NCBI RefSeq assembly: GCF_039355125.1
Contig: NZ_CP134979.1
Coordinates: 347,117 to 411,116 of the forward strand
DNA from: Buchnera aphidicola (Takecallis taiwana)
GTDB lineage: Bacteria; Pseudomonadota; Gammaproteobacteria; Enterobacterales; Enterobacteriaceae
Direction: 5' to 3'
DNA length: 64,000 bases
Shown here: piece by piece, positions 1 to 9,864 of the stretch
Layout of the letters: every line of letters begins with the position of its first letter
Position numbering within the stretch: position 1 is the stretch's first letter
The notes under the pieces: model-generated
Databases searched by the model: none
Seen by the model: the letters and a program-made list of their open reading frames with translations, nothing else
What the model was told of the DNA's origin: nothing
Made by a program: the position numbers and the translations under genes

Positions 1-1
1 A

Positions 2-1588
2 TGTGATATATTAAAAAATAAAATTCAAACATTAAAATTACCACAAATAGTAAAAAATAAAGTCTTATTAGAAGTAAAAAGATTAAAAATGATGTCTCCA
101 ATATCAGCAGAAGCATCAGTAATAAGAAGTTATATTGATTGGATTATACAGGTTCCGTGGTCTACGAAAAGTAAAATTAAAAAAAATCTACATCAAGCTA
201 AAAATATTTTAGATAATGATCATTACGGTTTAAAAAAAGTCAAAGAACGAATCTTAGAATATCTAGCTGTACAATCTAGAACTAATAAACTTAAAGGTCC
301 AATTTTGTGTTTAGTTGGTCCGCCTGGTGTAGGAAAAACTTCATTAGGTAAATCTATTGCTCAAGCTACAGGTAGAAAATATATTAGAATGGCATTGGGT
401 GGTATACGTGATGAAGCAGAAATTAGAGGACATCGAAGAACATATATTGGTTCACTTCCGGGTAAAATTATACAAAATATTGTCAAATCTAAGGTAAAAA
501 ATCCACTTTTTTTATTAGATGAAATTGATAAGATATCACATGATATACGAGTTGACCCTATATCAGCTTTACTAGAAGTGTTAGATCCTGAACAAAATAC
601 AAATTTTAATGATCATTATTTAGAATTAGATTATGATTTATCAAATGTTATGTTTATTGCTACTGCAAACTCCACAAATATTCCAGCTCCTTTATTAGAC
701 AGAATGGAAATCATTTATGTATCAAGTTATACCGAAGATGAAAAATTTAATATTGCAAAAAATTACTTAAAACCAAAACAAATTTATAGAAATGCCTTAC
801 AAAAAAATGAAATTGAAATTTCAGATAACGCAATTAAAAACATTATTGCATATTATACTCGAGAAGCAGGTGTACGAGGTTTAGAAAAAGCTCTTGCTAA
901 AATATGTAGAAAAGTAGTAAAAATATTAGTTACAGATACATCAGTAAAAAATATTAATATTCATACAAAGAATTTAAAACAATATTTAGGAATAAAAAAA
1001 TTCCACTATGGTAAAAAACATAAAGATAATCAAATTGGACAAGTTCGCGGTTTAGCTTGGACAGAAGTAGGAGGAGAATTATTAACAATTGAAGCAGCTT
1101 GCATACCCGGAAAAGGTAAGTTGATATATACAGGCTCATTAGGCAAAGTTATGCAAGAATCTATACAAACAGCATTAACTGTTGTACGATCACAATCAAA
1201 AACTTTAAATATTACAATAGACTTTTATGAAAAGCGTGATATACACGTACATATTCCGGAAGGAGCAACACCTAAAGATGGTCCTAGCGCAGGTATTGCA
1301 ATCTGTACTGCTATAATATCCACATTAACAAAAAATCCTGTACGAACAGATATTGCTATGACTGGAGAAATCACATTAAATGGAAATGTTTTAATTATCG
1401 GAGGATTAAAAGAAAAAATATTAGCAGCACATCGAGGAAAAATAACAAATATTATTATTCCATATCAAAATAAACATAACTTAATAGATATACCAGAAAA
1501 TATTTTATCTACTTTAACAATACATACAGTAAAAACTATTCAAGAAGTTTTAATACTTGCGTTCAGTAATAAAACTGATGTTATATAA
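2..1588 (+). CDS. lon: ATP-dependent protease Lon, 3' part (gene runs off the left edge)
   Basis: Lon is a homo-oligomeric cytoplasmic AAA+ serine protease that degrades misfolded and short-lived proteins. The reading frame is open from base 2, and the residues before the first Met (base 89) read as normal Lon sequence, so the true start lies outside the window. About 528 C-terminal residues of a protein of roughly 780 are present. Visible are Walker A (GPPGVGKTS), Walker B (LFLLDEID), the catalytic Ser in PKDGPSAG and the catalytic Lys in [13 protein letters not shown]. Both ATPase and protease parts look intact. hupB and ppiD, which follow lon in E. coli, are absent here and mdlA comes next. 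Identification is secure. Confidence 0.97.
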   Translation, partial: CDILKNKIQTLKLPQIVKNKVLLEVKRLKMMSPISAEASVIRSYIDWIIQVPWSTKSKIKKNLHQAKNILDNDHYGLKKVKERILEYLAVQSRTNKLKGPILCLVGPPGVGKTSLGKSIAQATGRKYIRMALGGIRDEAEIRGHRRTYIGSLPGKIIQNIVKSKVKNPLFLLDEIDKISHDIRVDPISALLEVLDPEQNTNFNDHYLELDYDLSNVMFIATANSTNIPAPLLDRMEIIYVSSYTEDEKFNIAKNYLKPKQIYRNALQKNEIEISDNAIKNIIAYYTREAGVRGLEKALAKICRKVVKILVTDTSVKNINIHTKNLKQYLGIKKFHYGKKHKDNQIGQVRGLAWTEVGGELLTIEAACIPGKGKLIYTGSLGKVMQESIQTALTVVRSQSKTLNITIDFYEKRDIHVHIPEGATPKDGPSAGIAICTAIISTLTKNPVRTDIAMTGEITLNGNVLIIGGLKEKILAAHRGKITNIIIPYQNKHNLIDIPENILSTLTIHTVKTIQEVLILAFSNKTDVI

Positions 1589-1610
1589 ATACAGTATTAA
1601 TATATAATTT

Positions 1611-1637
1611 GGCTGGAAATCTTACTTTAATCCAGCC
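1611..1637 (+). terminator. Hairpin after lon, possible terminator
   Basis: GGCTGGA (1611-1617) pairs perfectly with TCCAGCC (1631-1637) around a 13-base loop, 23 bases after the lon stop. A GC-rich 7-bp stem stands out in this AT-rich spacer. No clean T-run follows, so it may stabilise the 3' end or be an inefficient terminator. The rest of the spacer to mdlA (1638-1777) shows no gene. Confidence 0.5.
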
Positions 1638-1777
1638 TGTATGTATATTTGATATCCTACACGTAGATAACTTGTATCTAATAAAAAACAATCATATTCT
1701 ATACCAATTTTATTATACTAAGTAATATAAACTAAATTTATAACGTACAGAATATTTGAAAATAAATAGGATTTTTT

Positions 1778-3511
1778 GTGCAATTATTTAAAGAAATAAA
1801 ATGGTACTTTTTGCAAGAATGGAAGCGATATTTAGGATCAATAATTATACTTACTATAATTGCAATATTACAACTTATACCACCTAAAATAATTGGTATA
1901 TTAGTAGATCAAATTATAGTAAAAAAACGTTATGACAACAAGCTATTTTATTGGACTGGATTAATATTATTCATTTCTATATTAATATACATATTAAGAT
2001 ATATTTGGAGAATATTATTATTCAGCGCTGCATATAAATTAGCAGTTATGATAAGAATACAATTATACCATGCTTTAAACAAAAAAAATGTAAAATTTTA
2101 TTGTACATATCGTACTGGAGATTTAATGGCTCGTGCTACTAATGATGTTGATAAAGTAGTATTTGCAGCTGGTGAAGGTGTATTAACATTAATAGATTCT
2201 ATGATAATTAGTATATCCGTATTAATTATCATGACTGTATATATTAATTGGAAATTAACAATAATTGCATTCATACCAATGCCGGTTATGACCATTATTA
2301 TTAAAAAATATGGACAAAAACTATATTATGCTTTTAAAAAAGCACAAATAACATTTTCCAATCTAAATAATCAAACACAAGAAAGTTTAACAAATATTTA
2401 CATGATTAAAAGTTTTGGGTTAGAAAAATATGAAATCAAAAAGTTTAAAAAAATTACTGATGATATAAATATCAAAAATATTATAGTATCTCAAATTGAT
2501 GCAAAATTTGATCCAACTATTTATTATTCTATTACGTGTTCTAATATAATTACAATGTACACTGGGGGTTATTTTATTTGGAATAATATCATTACTATAG
2601 GACAACTAACTAGTTTTATTATGTATTTAAATTTAATGACTTGGCCTATGTTAGCATTAGCATGGATGTTTAATATTGTTGAAAGAGGTAATGCTGCCTG
2701 GAATCGAATTCAAAATATCATAAATAACAATTGTCTTATCCAATCTAATACAGTGAATATTTTAGAAAATAAAAAAAATATAAAAATTAAAATATCTAAC
2801 TTTCAATATCCAAACACTGAAAAATCAACCTTACATAATATTGTTATAAAAATTAAATTCAATAACATAATAGGTATTTGTGGACCTACAGGAAGTGGAA
2901 AAAGTACACTATTACATTTAATACAGAGATATTTTCACCCTGTACAAGGTAATATTTATTATAATAATATACCAATACAAAATTATAATATATTACATTG
3001 GAGAAATAAATTATCCTGCGTGAATCAAAATATATTTTTGTTCTCAGATACCATTCGAAACAATATTGCTTTTAGTAATATATATGCTCAACAAACCGAT
3101 ATTGAGTATGTTGCAAAATTAGCAAAAATTCATCAAGACATTATAAATTTTCCTCATGGATATAACACACAAATTGGTGAACGGGGAATTATGTTATCCG
3201 GAGGTCAAAAACAAAGACTTGCAATTGCACGAGCATTATTACCAAATGCAGAGATTTTAATATTAGATCATGCTTTATCTGCAGTAGATCGATTAACACA
3301 ACAAAAAATTTTTAACAATATCATATCCTGGAAAAATAATAATCATACAATTATTATTGCTACACATGAATTACAAATACTGAAACAAACAAATCACATT
3401 TTCATTATAGAAAATGGAATGCTAACACACAACGGTACTCATAATCAATTAATAAAATATAAAAACTGGTATAGTACAATACTGCGAAAACAAAAAAATA
3501 AAATCATATAA
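1778..3511 (+). CDS. mdlA: Multidrug ABC transporter half, MdlA-like
   Basis: A half-transporter of the ABC exporter type: an N-terminal six-helix membrane domain (about residues 1-320) followed by a nucleotide-binding domain. It should pair with MdlB as a heterodimer in the inner membrane; the substrate is unknown. The start is GTG with AGGA eight bases upstream, and the N-terminus matches E. coli MdlA. Walker A is GPTGSGKS (369-376), the signature is LSGGQ, and the Q-loop and H-loop His are present. After the Walker B Asp497 the expected acidic residue is His498, so this ATP site is probably degenerate. mdlB follows 27 bases downstream, likely co-transcribed. Confidence 0.93.
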   Translation: MQLFKEIKWYFLQEWKRYLGSIIILTIIAILQLIPPKIIGILVDQIIVKKRYDNKLFYWTGLILFISILIYILRYIWRILLFSAAYKLAVMIRIQLYHALNKKNVKFYCTYRTGDLMARATNDVDKVVFAAGEGVLTLIDSMIISISVLIIMTVYINWKLTIIAFIPMPVMTIIIKKYGQKLYYAFKKAQITFSNLNNQTQESLTNIYMIKSFGLEKYEIKKFKKITDDINIKNIIVSQIDAKFDPTIYYSITCSNIITMYTGGYFIWNNIITIGQLTSFIMYLNLMTWPMLALAWMFNIVERGNAAWNRIQNIINNNCLIQSNTVNILENKKNIKIKISNFQYPNTEKSTLHNIVIKIKFNNIIGICGPTGSGKSTLLHLIQRYFHPVQGNIYYNNIPIQNYNILHWRNKLSCVNQNIFLFSDTIRNNIAFSNIYAQQTDIEYVAKLAKIHQDIINFPHGYNTQIGERGIMLSGGQKQRLAIARALLPNAEILILDHALSAVDRLTQQKIFNNIISWKNNNHTIIIATHELQILKQTNHIFIIENGMLTHNGTHNQLIKYKNWYSTILRKQKNKII

Positions 3512-3538
3512 TTATAAATATGAATAATAAGGAAATAT

Positions 3539-5269
3539 ATGGCTAATTTCATACAAGGTTGGCCAACATTAAAACGTCTTCTAAAATATAGCATACAATT
3601 TAAAAGAAAAATTAGCATAGCATGTTTATTATTATTAATTGCATCTTCTGCAGAGATATTAGGTCCTATTTTAATAAGTTATTTCATTAACCATATACTG
3701 ACAAACCATATTTTCAATAAGAATATCATTATAGAAATTTTTGTTTTTTATTTAATAACGCAAACTATATCTATCATATTAAACTATTTACAAGTGTTAT
3801 TGTTTAATAAAATTGCTATTCAGATAGTTCAAAAATTACGGATAGAAGTAATCACAACTACACTTGCTCAGCCTTTACAGTTTTTTAATATGAAACCAAT
3901 TGGTAAAATTATTTCTATAATTACAAATGATACAGAAATAATTAAAGAATTATATGATACAGTATTAACTACCATTTTTAAAAATAGCATCTTAATACTC
4001 ATTATATTATGTGCGATGTTTTTTTTGAATTGGAGAATGGCAATTATTGTTACTACATTATTGCCAGTAATTATTGCACTAATATTAGTGTATCAATATT
4101 ATAGTACCCCAATTTTAAGGAAAATGCGAATATATTTAGCACAAATTAACCATGAATTTAACGAAATTATCAATGGTATCTTAACTATCCAACAATTTTC
4201 TCAAGAAAACCGTTTTAAAAAAATCATTACAAATACAAGTAAAAGACATTATCAGACTAAAATTCAAGCTCTAAAATTAGATAGTATTTTATTAAGACCA
4301 TTAATTAGTTTTCTTTTTACAATCATATTATGTGAATTAATGATACTATGCTCATTATCTACAAATGGTATATTATCTATTGGTACATTATATGCATTTA
4401 TTAATTATTTAAATCGATTAAATGAACCATTAATTACCATTGCTACACAACAAACTATCTTACAACAAGCAATAGTTGCTGGCGAACGAATATTTAAAAT
4501 TCTTGATACAAAAACACAAAGATATGGTAATGACATGAATATGTTAAAAACAGGCGAAATTATCATGTCGAATGTAAGTTTTCAATACAAAAAAAATACA
4601 CCTACCATACTAAATGATATTAATTTATATATCAAATACAAAAGTTTTACCGCTATTGTTGGTAAAACAGGAAGTGGAAAAAGTACATTAATAAATTTAT
4701 TAATGGGATATTATCCTGTCACAAAAGGTGCTATTTATATCGATAAAAGATTATTATCTTCATTACATTATCAAGTCTTACGAAATGGAATATATATGGT
4801 TCAACAAGAACCAACAATTTTTACAGGTACCATTAAAACAAATATTACTTTGGGAAAAGTAATGTGTGAAAAAAAAATATGGAATATTTTAAAAATAGTC
4901 CACCTATATTCTTTTATACAATCTTTACCAAAAAAATTAAATTTTATTTTACGGGAAAGAGGTGATAATTTATCCATTGGACAAAAACAATTATTATCTA
5001 TAGCACGTATTTTATTATTAAAACCAAAAATTTTAATATTAGATGAGGTCACAGCAAATATTGATTCTGAAACAGAACAAATTATTCAAAAAACATTAAT
5101 TTCAATTCAAAAAAAATCAACATTAATTATCATTGCACATAGATTATCAACAATCATGAAAGCAGATAATATCATTGTTTTAAAAAATGGAAAAATATCT
5201 GAAGTTGGTAATCATACACAACTGATTCATAAAAAGGCAATATATTATAAAATGTACCATACATATTAA
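3539..5269 (+). CDS. mdlB: Multidrug ABC transporter half, MdlB-like
   Basis: The second half-transporter of the pair, 576 residues against about 593 in E. coli. The N-terminal membrane domain is followed by a nucleotide-binding domain with Walker A (GKTGSGKS), signature LSIGQ, Walker B with catalytic Glu503 (ILDEVTANID) and H-loop (IIAHRLST). All catalytic positions are intact, unlike in MdlA, which suggests one active and one degenerate ATP site in the heterodimer. The ATG start has AAGGA upstream. Retention of this pair is usual in Buchnera, where few transporters remain. The transported substrate cannot be read from sequence. Confidence 0.93.
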   Translation: MANFIQGWPTLKRLLKYSIQFKRKISIACLLLLIASSAEILGPILISYFINHILTNHIFNKNIIIEIFVFYLITQTISIILNYLQVLLFNKIAIQIVQKLRIEVITTTLAQPLQFFNMKPIGKIISIITNDTEIIKELYDTVLTTIFKNSILILIILCAMFFLNWRMAIIVTTLLPVIIALILVYQYYSTPILRKMRIYLAQINHEFNEIINGILTIQQFSQENRFKKIITNTSKRHYQTKIQALKLDSILLRPLISFLFTIILCELMILCSLSTNGILSIGTLYAFINYLNRLNEPLITIATQQTILQQAIVAGERIFKILDTKTQRYGNDMNMLKTGEIIMSNVSFQYKKNTPTILNDINLYIKYKSFTAIVGKTGSGKSTLINLLMGYYPVTKGAIYIDKRLLSSLHYQVLRNGIYMVQQEPTIFTGTIKTNITLGKVMCEKKIWNILKIVHLYSFIQSLPKKLNFILRERGDNLSIGQKQLLSIARILLLKPKILILDEVTANIDSETEQIIQKTLISIQKKSTLIIIAHRLSTIMKADNIIVLKNGKISEVGNHTQLIHKKAIYYKMYHTY

Positions 5270-5283
5270 AGTTATACTACATT

Positions 5284-5375
5284 TGTTAGCTCTATAATAC
5301 CTATTTTCATTTAATTTAGCTGCTTCCTTCCAGACCTGACTAGTTATTTAAATTCTAATAGTATTAGAGCTAACA
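5284..5375 (-). ncRNA. ffs: 4.5S RNA (signal recognition particle RNA)
   Basis: On the minus strand the conserved SRP RNA core GTCAGGTCTGGAAGGAAGCAGC-like segment (5319-5340) contains the GGAA tetraloop and the Ffh-binding internal loops. The ends TGTTAGCTCT and AGAGCTAACA (5284-5293 and 5366-5375) pair perfectly, giving a transcript of about 92 nt, shorter than the 114 nt of E. coli. It partners with Ffh for co-translational membrane targeting. The exact ends are inferred from the closing helix. It is divergent from dnaX. Confidence 0.93.
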
Positions 5376-5532
5376 AACCTAATTAAACTGCAATGTTATT
5401 TAGTATAACATTATTATCATACATAAAAAATATAAAAAACACAAATGTTAATTTATATATTTTCTAATATATAATCAACAATTATATTTTATAAAATATA
5501 TACATCTAACATAAATTATATAATACAAACTC

Positions 5533-6636
5533 ATGAATTATAAAATTTTAGCAAGAAAATGGAGACCAAAAAATTTTTCTGAAGTCGTTGGTCAAAATTA
5601 TATTATACAAACAATAAAAAACAGTTTTATATTAAATAAAATTCATCAAGCTTGGATCTTTTGTGGTACTAGAGGTGTAGGTAAAACTACAATTGCTAGA
5701 TTATTATCCCAAGTATTAAATTGTCATCATAGAAAAGAAGAACGCGCCTGTCATATTTGCATAAATTGTCAAAATATTAAAAATCAGTGTTTTCCTGATA
5801 TATTAGAAATAGATGCTGCTTCGAAAACTAAAGTTGAAGACATTAAAGAGATCTTAGAAACTACACAGTACATGCCAATTCAAGGTAAATATAAAATTTA
5901 CCTTATTGATGAAGTACATATGTTATCTAAATATAGTTTTAATGCATTATTAAAAATTTTAGAAGAACCACCAAAGTATGTAAAATTTATTTTAATTACT
6001 ACAGAGATTAATAAATTACCAGATACCATTATATCCAGATGTATTTTTTTTAATTTACAGTTAATACATTATACAGATATTCAAAAACACCTAATAAATA
6101 TTTTAACATTAGAAAAAATTAATTTTGAAATACCTGCTTTAAAAATCATTTCTGAATATGCAAATGGAAGTATAAGAGATGCATTAAATTTAACTGAACA
6201 AATGATATTATTAAGCAAAAATAATATTACAAAAAAACTAACAATACAAATGTTAGGTATATTAGATAAATACCATATAATAAAAATTATTTTTTCTCTT
6301 CTAGAAAAAAATGCTGTACAGTTAATACATTTATTAAATTATATTTATGATACAAATATAGAATTAGAACAAATATTTATCACAATATTAAAAATATTGC
6401 ATGATATTGCTATTTTAAAAAAAATACCACAATATAATAAGATGCAGGAATGTTCCAAATATCAAAATAAAATATTGCAACTCTCTAAATTAATTACTTA
6501 TACAGAATTACAAAGTTATTACAAACTTATTTTATATGGCAGAAAACAATTACCTCTCTTTCCTAACATAAAAATAGGAATCGAAATAACATTATTAAAT
6601 GTATTACATGCTGTAACTAATAAATTGATTTTTTAA
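5533..6636 (+). CDS. dnaX: DNA polymerase III clamp-loader subunit DnaX, short form
   Basis: The ATPase subunit of the replication clamp loader. Walker A is GTRGVGKT (45-52), the four zinc-binding Cys are C64, C73, C76 and C79, the DExx box is LIDEVHML, and the SRC motif and sensor 2 (GSIRDALN) are present. The protein ends at 367 residues, just after domain III, so it is shorter than E. coli gamma (431) and far shorter than tau (643). The regions that bind DnaB helicase and polymerase alpha are missing. The 263-base upstream spacer holds ffs and an AT-rich inverted repeat (5392-5399 with 5405-5412). Confidence 0.95.
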   Translation: MNYKILARKWRPKNFSEVVGQNYIIQTIKNSFILNKIHQAWIFCGTRGVGKTTIARLLSQVLNCHHRKEERACHICINCQNIKNQCFPDILEIDAASKTKVEDIKEILETTQYMPIQGKYKIYLIDEVHMLSKYSFNALLKILEEPPKYVKFILITTEINKLPDTIISRCIFFNLQLIHYTDIQKHLINILTLEKINFEIPALKIISEYANGSIRDALNLTEQMILLSKNNITKKLTIQMLGILDKYHIIKIIFSLLEKNAVQLIHLLNYIYDTNIELEQIFITILKILHDIAILKKIPQYNKMQECSKYQNKILQLSKLITYTELQSYYKLILYGRKQLPLFPNIKIGIEITLLNVLHAVTNKLIF

Positions 6637-6720
6637 AATATTAAAATATAGTAGAATCATTATATTATACATAAATATTTATATTAGAACTCTATGTAAT
6701 TAATATAAGGATAAATAATT

Positions 6721-7053
6721 ATGTTTGACAATAATAATATTGGTGACTTCATGAAAAAAGCACAGAAAATACAAGAGAAAATGCAAAAAATAAAACATGA
6801 TATGCATACTATACAAGTTCAAGGAGAATCTGGAGCAGGATTGGTTAAGGTTATAATGAATGGTCAACATCATTGTATCAAAATAGATATTGATTTTAGT
6901 TTATTAAACCCATCCGAAAAAAATATACTCGAAGATTTAATAACAGCGGCATTTAACGATGCTAATCAAAAGATCAATGAAGAAAAGAAAAACAAAATGT
7001 CCAGTATCACTCCTGGTATACCAATCCCTAACGATATAAATTTCATGATATAA
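6721..7053 (+). CDS. ybaB: YbaB/EbfC nucleoid-associated protein
   Basis: A small dimeric DNA-binding protein of 110 residues (E. coli 109). The N-terminal helix rich in Lys/Gln/Met and the conserved central ESGAGLVKVIMNG segment are typical of the family. It lies between dnaX and htpG as in E. coli, with AAGGA nine bases upstream of the ATG. recR, which normally follows, is absent. Its role in a genome this reduced is unclear; a modest nucleoid-structuring role is inferred from the family. Confidence 0.93.
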   Translation: MFDNNNIGDFMKKAQKIQEKMQKIKHDMHTIQVQGESGAGLVKVIMNGQHHCIKIDIDFSLLNPSEKNILEDLITAAFNDANQKINEEKKNKMSSITPGIPIPNDINFMI

Positions 7054-7106
7054 TAAAAAATACTTAATAAAAAATAATAATAAAAAATTTTTAGGAAATA
7101 GTAAAT

Positions 7107-8984
7107 ATGACCATAAATACAACAGAAAAATATAAATTTAAATCCGAAACAAAACAATTATTACATTTAATGATACATTCTCTTTATTCTAATAAAGAAA
7201 TATTTATTAGAGAATTAATTTCTAACGCTTCAGATGCAATTGATAAAATGAGATTTACTATGTTATCAAAAAACATAAATGATCAATTACCTTATAACAT
7301 GTGTATTAGAATAAAAATAGATAAAAAAGAAAACAAGATAATAATATCAGATAACGGTATCGGAATGACAAAAGATGAAATTATACAAAATTTAGGTATG
7401 ATTGCAAATTCTGGAACAAAAAAATTTATACAGAATATAAAAAATATCAATCATCAAGATTATCAATTCATTGGTAATTTTGGAGTTGGTTTTTATTCGT
7501 CATTTATTGTTTCTAAAAAAGTAATTGTTATAACGAAACATATGGATTTAAAAAACGAAGATTATGGTATTAAATGGACATCCGAAGGTCAAGGAGAATA
7601 TATTATTGAAACAATAACAAAAAAAGAACATGGTACAGATATCGAGTTATATTTAAAAGATACAGAAATAGAATTTTTAGAAGATTGGAAGATAAAAAAT
7701 ATTATTCAAAAATATTCAAATCATATTTCTATTCCAATAGAAATACAACAGTATGATGACAAAAATAAAACGTTATCATGGAAACAAATTAATCAAGGAC
7801 AAGCATTATGGATGCGTAATAAATCAGAAATCCATAATAAAGAATATGAAGAATTTTATTACAGTATTACACAAGACAAAAATAAACCACTAACCTGGAT
7901 TCATAGTACAGTTGAAGGCACACATGAATATACATGTTTGTTATATATTCCAAATAAATCAACATGGAGTATACTAGATCAAGAGAATAAAAACAATGGA
8001 TTAAAATTATATGTCAAAAAAATTTATATTATGGATGATGCTAATCAATTTTTACCTAACTATCTACGATTTATTAAAGGAATTTTAGATACAAATCATC
8101 TTCCATTAAATGTCTCTAGAGAAATTTTACAGGATGATAAAAATACTAATATTTTAAAAAAATCACTTACAAAAAGAATATTAACACTAATCAAAAAAAT
8201 ATCCACCGAAGAACCAGAAAAATACAAAGTTTTATGGAAAGAATTTGGATCAATGCTAAAAGAAGGTGTTGCAGAAGATATACAAAATCAAGAAACAATT
8301 GCCGGATTATTAAGATTCACATCGATAAATCATAACTCCCCAGAACAAACATTATCTTTAAACGAATATATTAACAATATGAATAAGCAACAAGAAAAAA
8401 TATACTTTATTACTGCAGAAAATTATGAAGCAGCAAATACTAGCCCTTATCTAGAAATATTTCGGAATAATAAAATTGATGTTTTATTATTATCGGAACG
8501 TATTGATGATTGGATGATGCACTATTTAACAACCTTTAAAAATAAAAAATTCCAGTCTATTAATAAAGTTGATCCAGATTCTGAAAAATTATTTAACAAA
8601 ATTAGTGATAAGATTAAAATTACACCAGAAAAACAAAAATTTTTAAATAAAATTCAACACATATTACAAGAAAATATTATTTCTGTTAGATTTAGTAAAA
8701 GATTAATTAATAGCCCAGCTGTATTAATTGCTAATGCACATGCTATTAGCCCACACATGTCAAAATTATTTCAAGCCGCTGGACAAAAAATACCATTAAC
8801 AAAATATATTTTTGAAATTAACCCAACACATCCTTTAATCCAGAAAATGATTAGTATACAAGAAACGGATAAAATTAATATATGGATTCAAACTTTATTT
8901 GATCAAGCGTTATTATCTACACACGGAACATTAAAAAATCCAAATCACTTTATAAAAAATATTAATCAATTACTGACTGACTAG
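7107..8984 (+). CDS. htpG: Chaperone HtpG (bacterial Hsp90)
   Basis: An ATP-dependent homodimeric chaperone in the cytosol, 625 residues (E. coli 624). The GHKL ATPase signatures are present: the ELISNASDA helix with the catalytic Glu, SDNGIGM and the GNFGVGFYS lid-glycine motif. Middle and C-terminal dimerisation domains are full length (NVSREILQ and related blocks are visible). AGGA precedes the ATG. I see no clear heat-shock promoter in the 53-base spacer, so it may be read through from ybaB. adk follows after 11 bases. Confidence 0.97.
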   Translation: MTINTTEKYKFKSETKQLLHLMIHSLYSNKEIFIRELISNASDAIDKMRFTMLSKNINDQLPYNMCIRIKIDKKENKIIISDNGIGMTKDEIIQNLGMIANSGTKKFIQNIKNINHQDYQFIGNFGVGFYSSFIVSKKVIVITKHMDLKNEDYGIKWTSEGQGEYIIETITKKEHGTDIELYLKDTEIEFLEDWKIKNIIQKYSNHISIPIEIQQYDDKNKTLSWKQINQGQALWMRNKSEIHNKEYEEFYYSITQDKNKPLTWIHSTVEGTHEYTCLLYIPNKSTWSILDQENKNNGLKLYVKKIYIMDDANQFLPNYLRFIKGILDTNHLPLNVSREILQDDKNTNILKKSLTKRILTLIKKISTEEPEKYKVLWKEFGSMLKEGVAEDIQNQETIAGLLRFTSINHNSPEQTLSLNEYINNMNKQQEKIYFITAENYEAANTSPYLEIFRNNKIDVLLLSERIDDWMMHYLTTFKNKKFQSINKVDPDSEKLFNKISDKIKITPEKQKFLNKIQHILQENIISVRFSKRLINSPAVLIANAHAISPHMSKLFQAAGQKIPLTKYIFEINPTHPLIQKMISIQETDKINIWIQTLFDQALLSTHGTLKNPNHFIKNINQLLTD

Positions 8985-8995
8985 TAAAATGATAT

Positions 8996-9652
8996 ATGAA
9001 AATTATAATTTTCGGACCCCCGGGATCAGGAAAGGGTACACAATCTAATTTAATTATGCAAAAATATAACATTCCCATAATATCCATCGGTGATATATTA
9101 CGTAACATCATGCTGAAAAAAAATCAATTAGGTATGTTGATTAAAAAAAAAATACAGACTGGTATGTTAATAGATGATAATATAATAATTGATTTACTCA
9201 TGGAAAAAATACAAAATAATTCCATGAACAGTTTTATATTAGATGGATTTCCAAGAACAATCAAACAAACAAAAATAATGAATAAAAAAAATATCGTTAT
9301 TAATTATATTATAGAATTGACTCTGAATAAAAAAATCTTATATGAACGCATTTTAGGCAGACGAATTCATATCCCGTCAGGACGAATATACCATGTGAAA
9401 TATAATCCTCCGAATATTTCAGAACAAGATGATATTACTCATGAAAAATTAACCACCCGTATTGACGATAATATACAAACTATTCATCAAAGATTATGTG
9501 AATATCAAAACATGCATGAAATTATGATGAAATATTTTCATACAATAAAAAACAATAAAATAACTAAATATACCCAAATCAATACTGAAAAATCAATACA
9601 AAACGTATTTTCAAAAATCAAAAAATTTATAAAACTGAATAAAAATTTATAA
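8996..9652 (+). CDS. adk: Adenylate kinase
   Basis: Catalyses ATP + AMP to 2 ADP in the cytosol. The P-loop GPPGSGKGT lies at residues 7-15, followed by the AMP-binding region (DGFPRT) and the LID domain with GRRIHIPSGRIYH. Length is 218 residues (E. coli 214), a complete long-type enzyme. The start is 11 bases after htpG with no strong Shine-Dalgarno, suggesting co-transcription. hemH, which follows adk in E. coli, is not present here. Confidence 0.96.
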   Translation: MKIIIFGPPGSGKGTQSNLIMQKYNIPIISIGDILRNIMLKKNQLGMLIKKKIQTGMLIDDNIIIDLLMEKIQNNSMNSFILDGFPRTIKQTKIMNKKNIVINYIIELTLNKKILYERILGRRIHIPSGRIYHVKYNPPNISEQDDITHEKLTTRIDDNIQTIHQRLCEYQNMHEIMMKYFHTIKNNKITKYTQINTEKSIQNVFSKIKKFIKLNKNL

Positions 9653-9692
9653 TTTATATAATACAATATTAATAATTATACAATATAAAAAA

Positions 9693-9766
9693 TACGCTCT
9701 ATAGGATTCGAACCTATGACCTACGGCTTAGAAGGCCGTTGCTCTATCCAACTGAGCTAAGAGCGC
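9693..9766 (-). tRNA. tRNA-Arg (anticodon UCU)
   Basis: Full cloverleaf on the minus strand: acceptor GCGCTCT pairs with AGAGCGT (one G-U), the anticodon loop is CTTCTAA giving UCU, and the T-arm contains GGTTCGAATCC. It reads AGA/AGG codons, important in an AT-rich genome. The 3' CCA is not encoded. It stands alone between adk and folD on the opposite strand. Confidence 0.96.
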
Positions 9767-9864
9767 TATTTAAATTACTGAGTAATTAAAAGTTTTTATT
9801 AAATAAAATTATACTACATTAGTATATTAAAATCTATAGTATAAATAAAAAATTAGGATTAAAT

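Noticed and set aside
89-1588. A complete 499-residue protease starting at 89
   Set aside because: The frame is open to base 2 with Lon-like residues; the gene is cut by the window edge, not shortened.
5392-5412. AT-rich inverted repeat between ffs and dnaX as an operator
   Set aside because: An 8-bp AT-only palindrome is expected by chance in such spacers, and no regulator is suggested.
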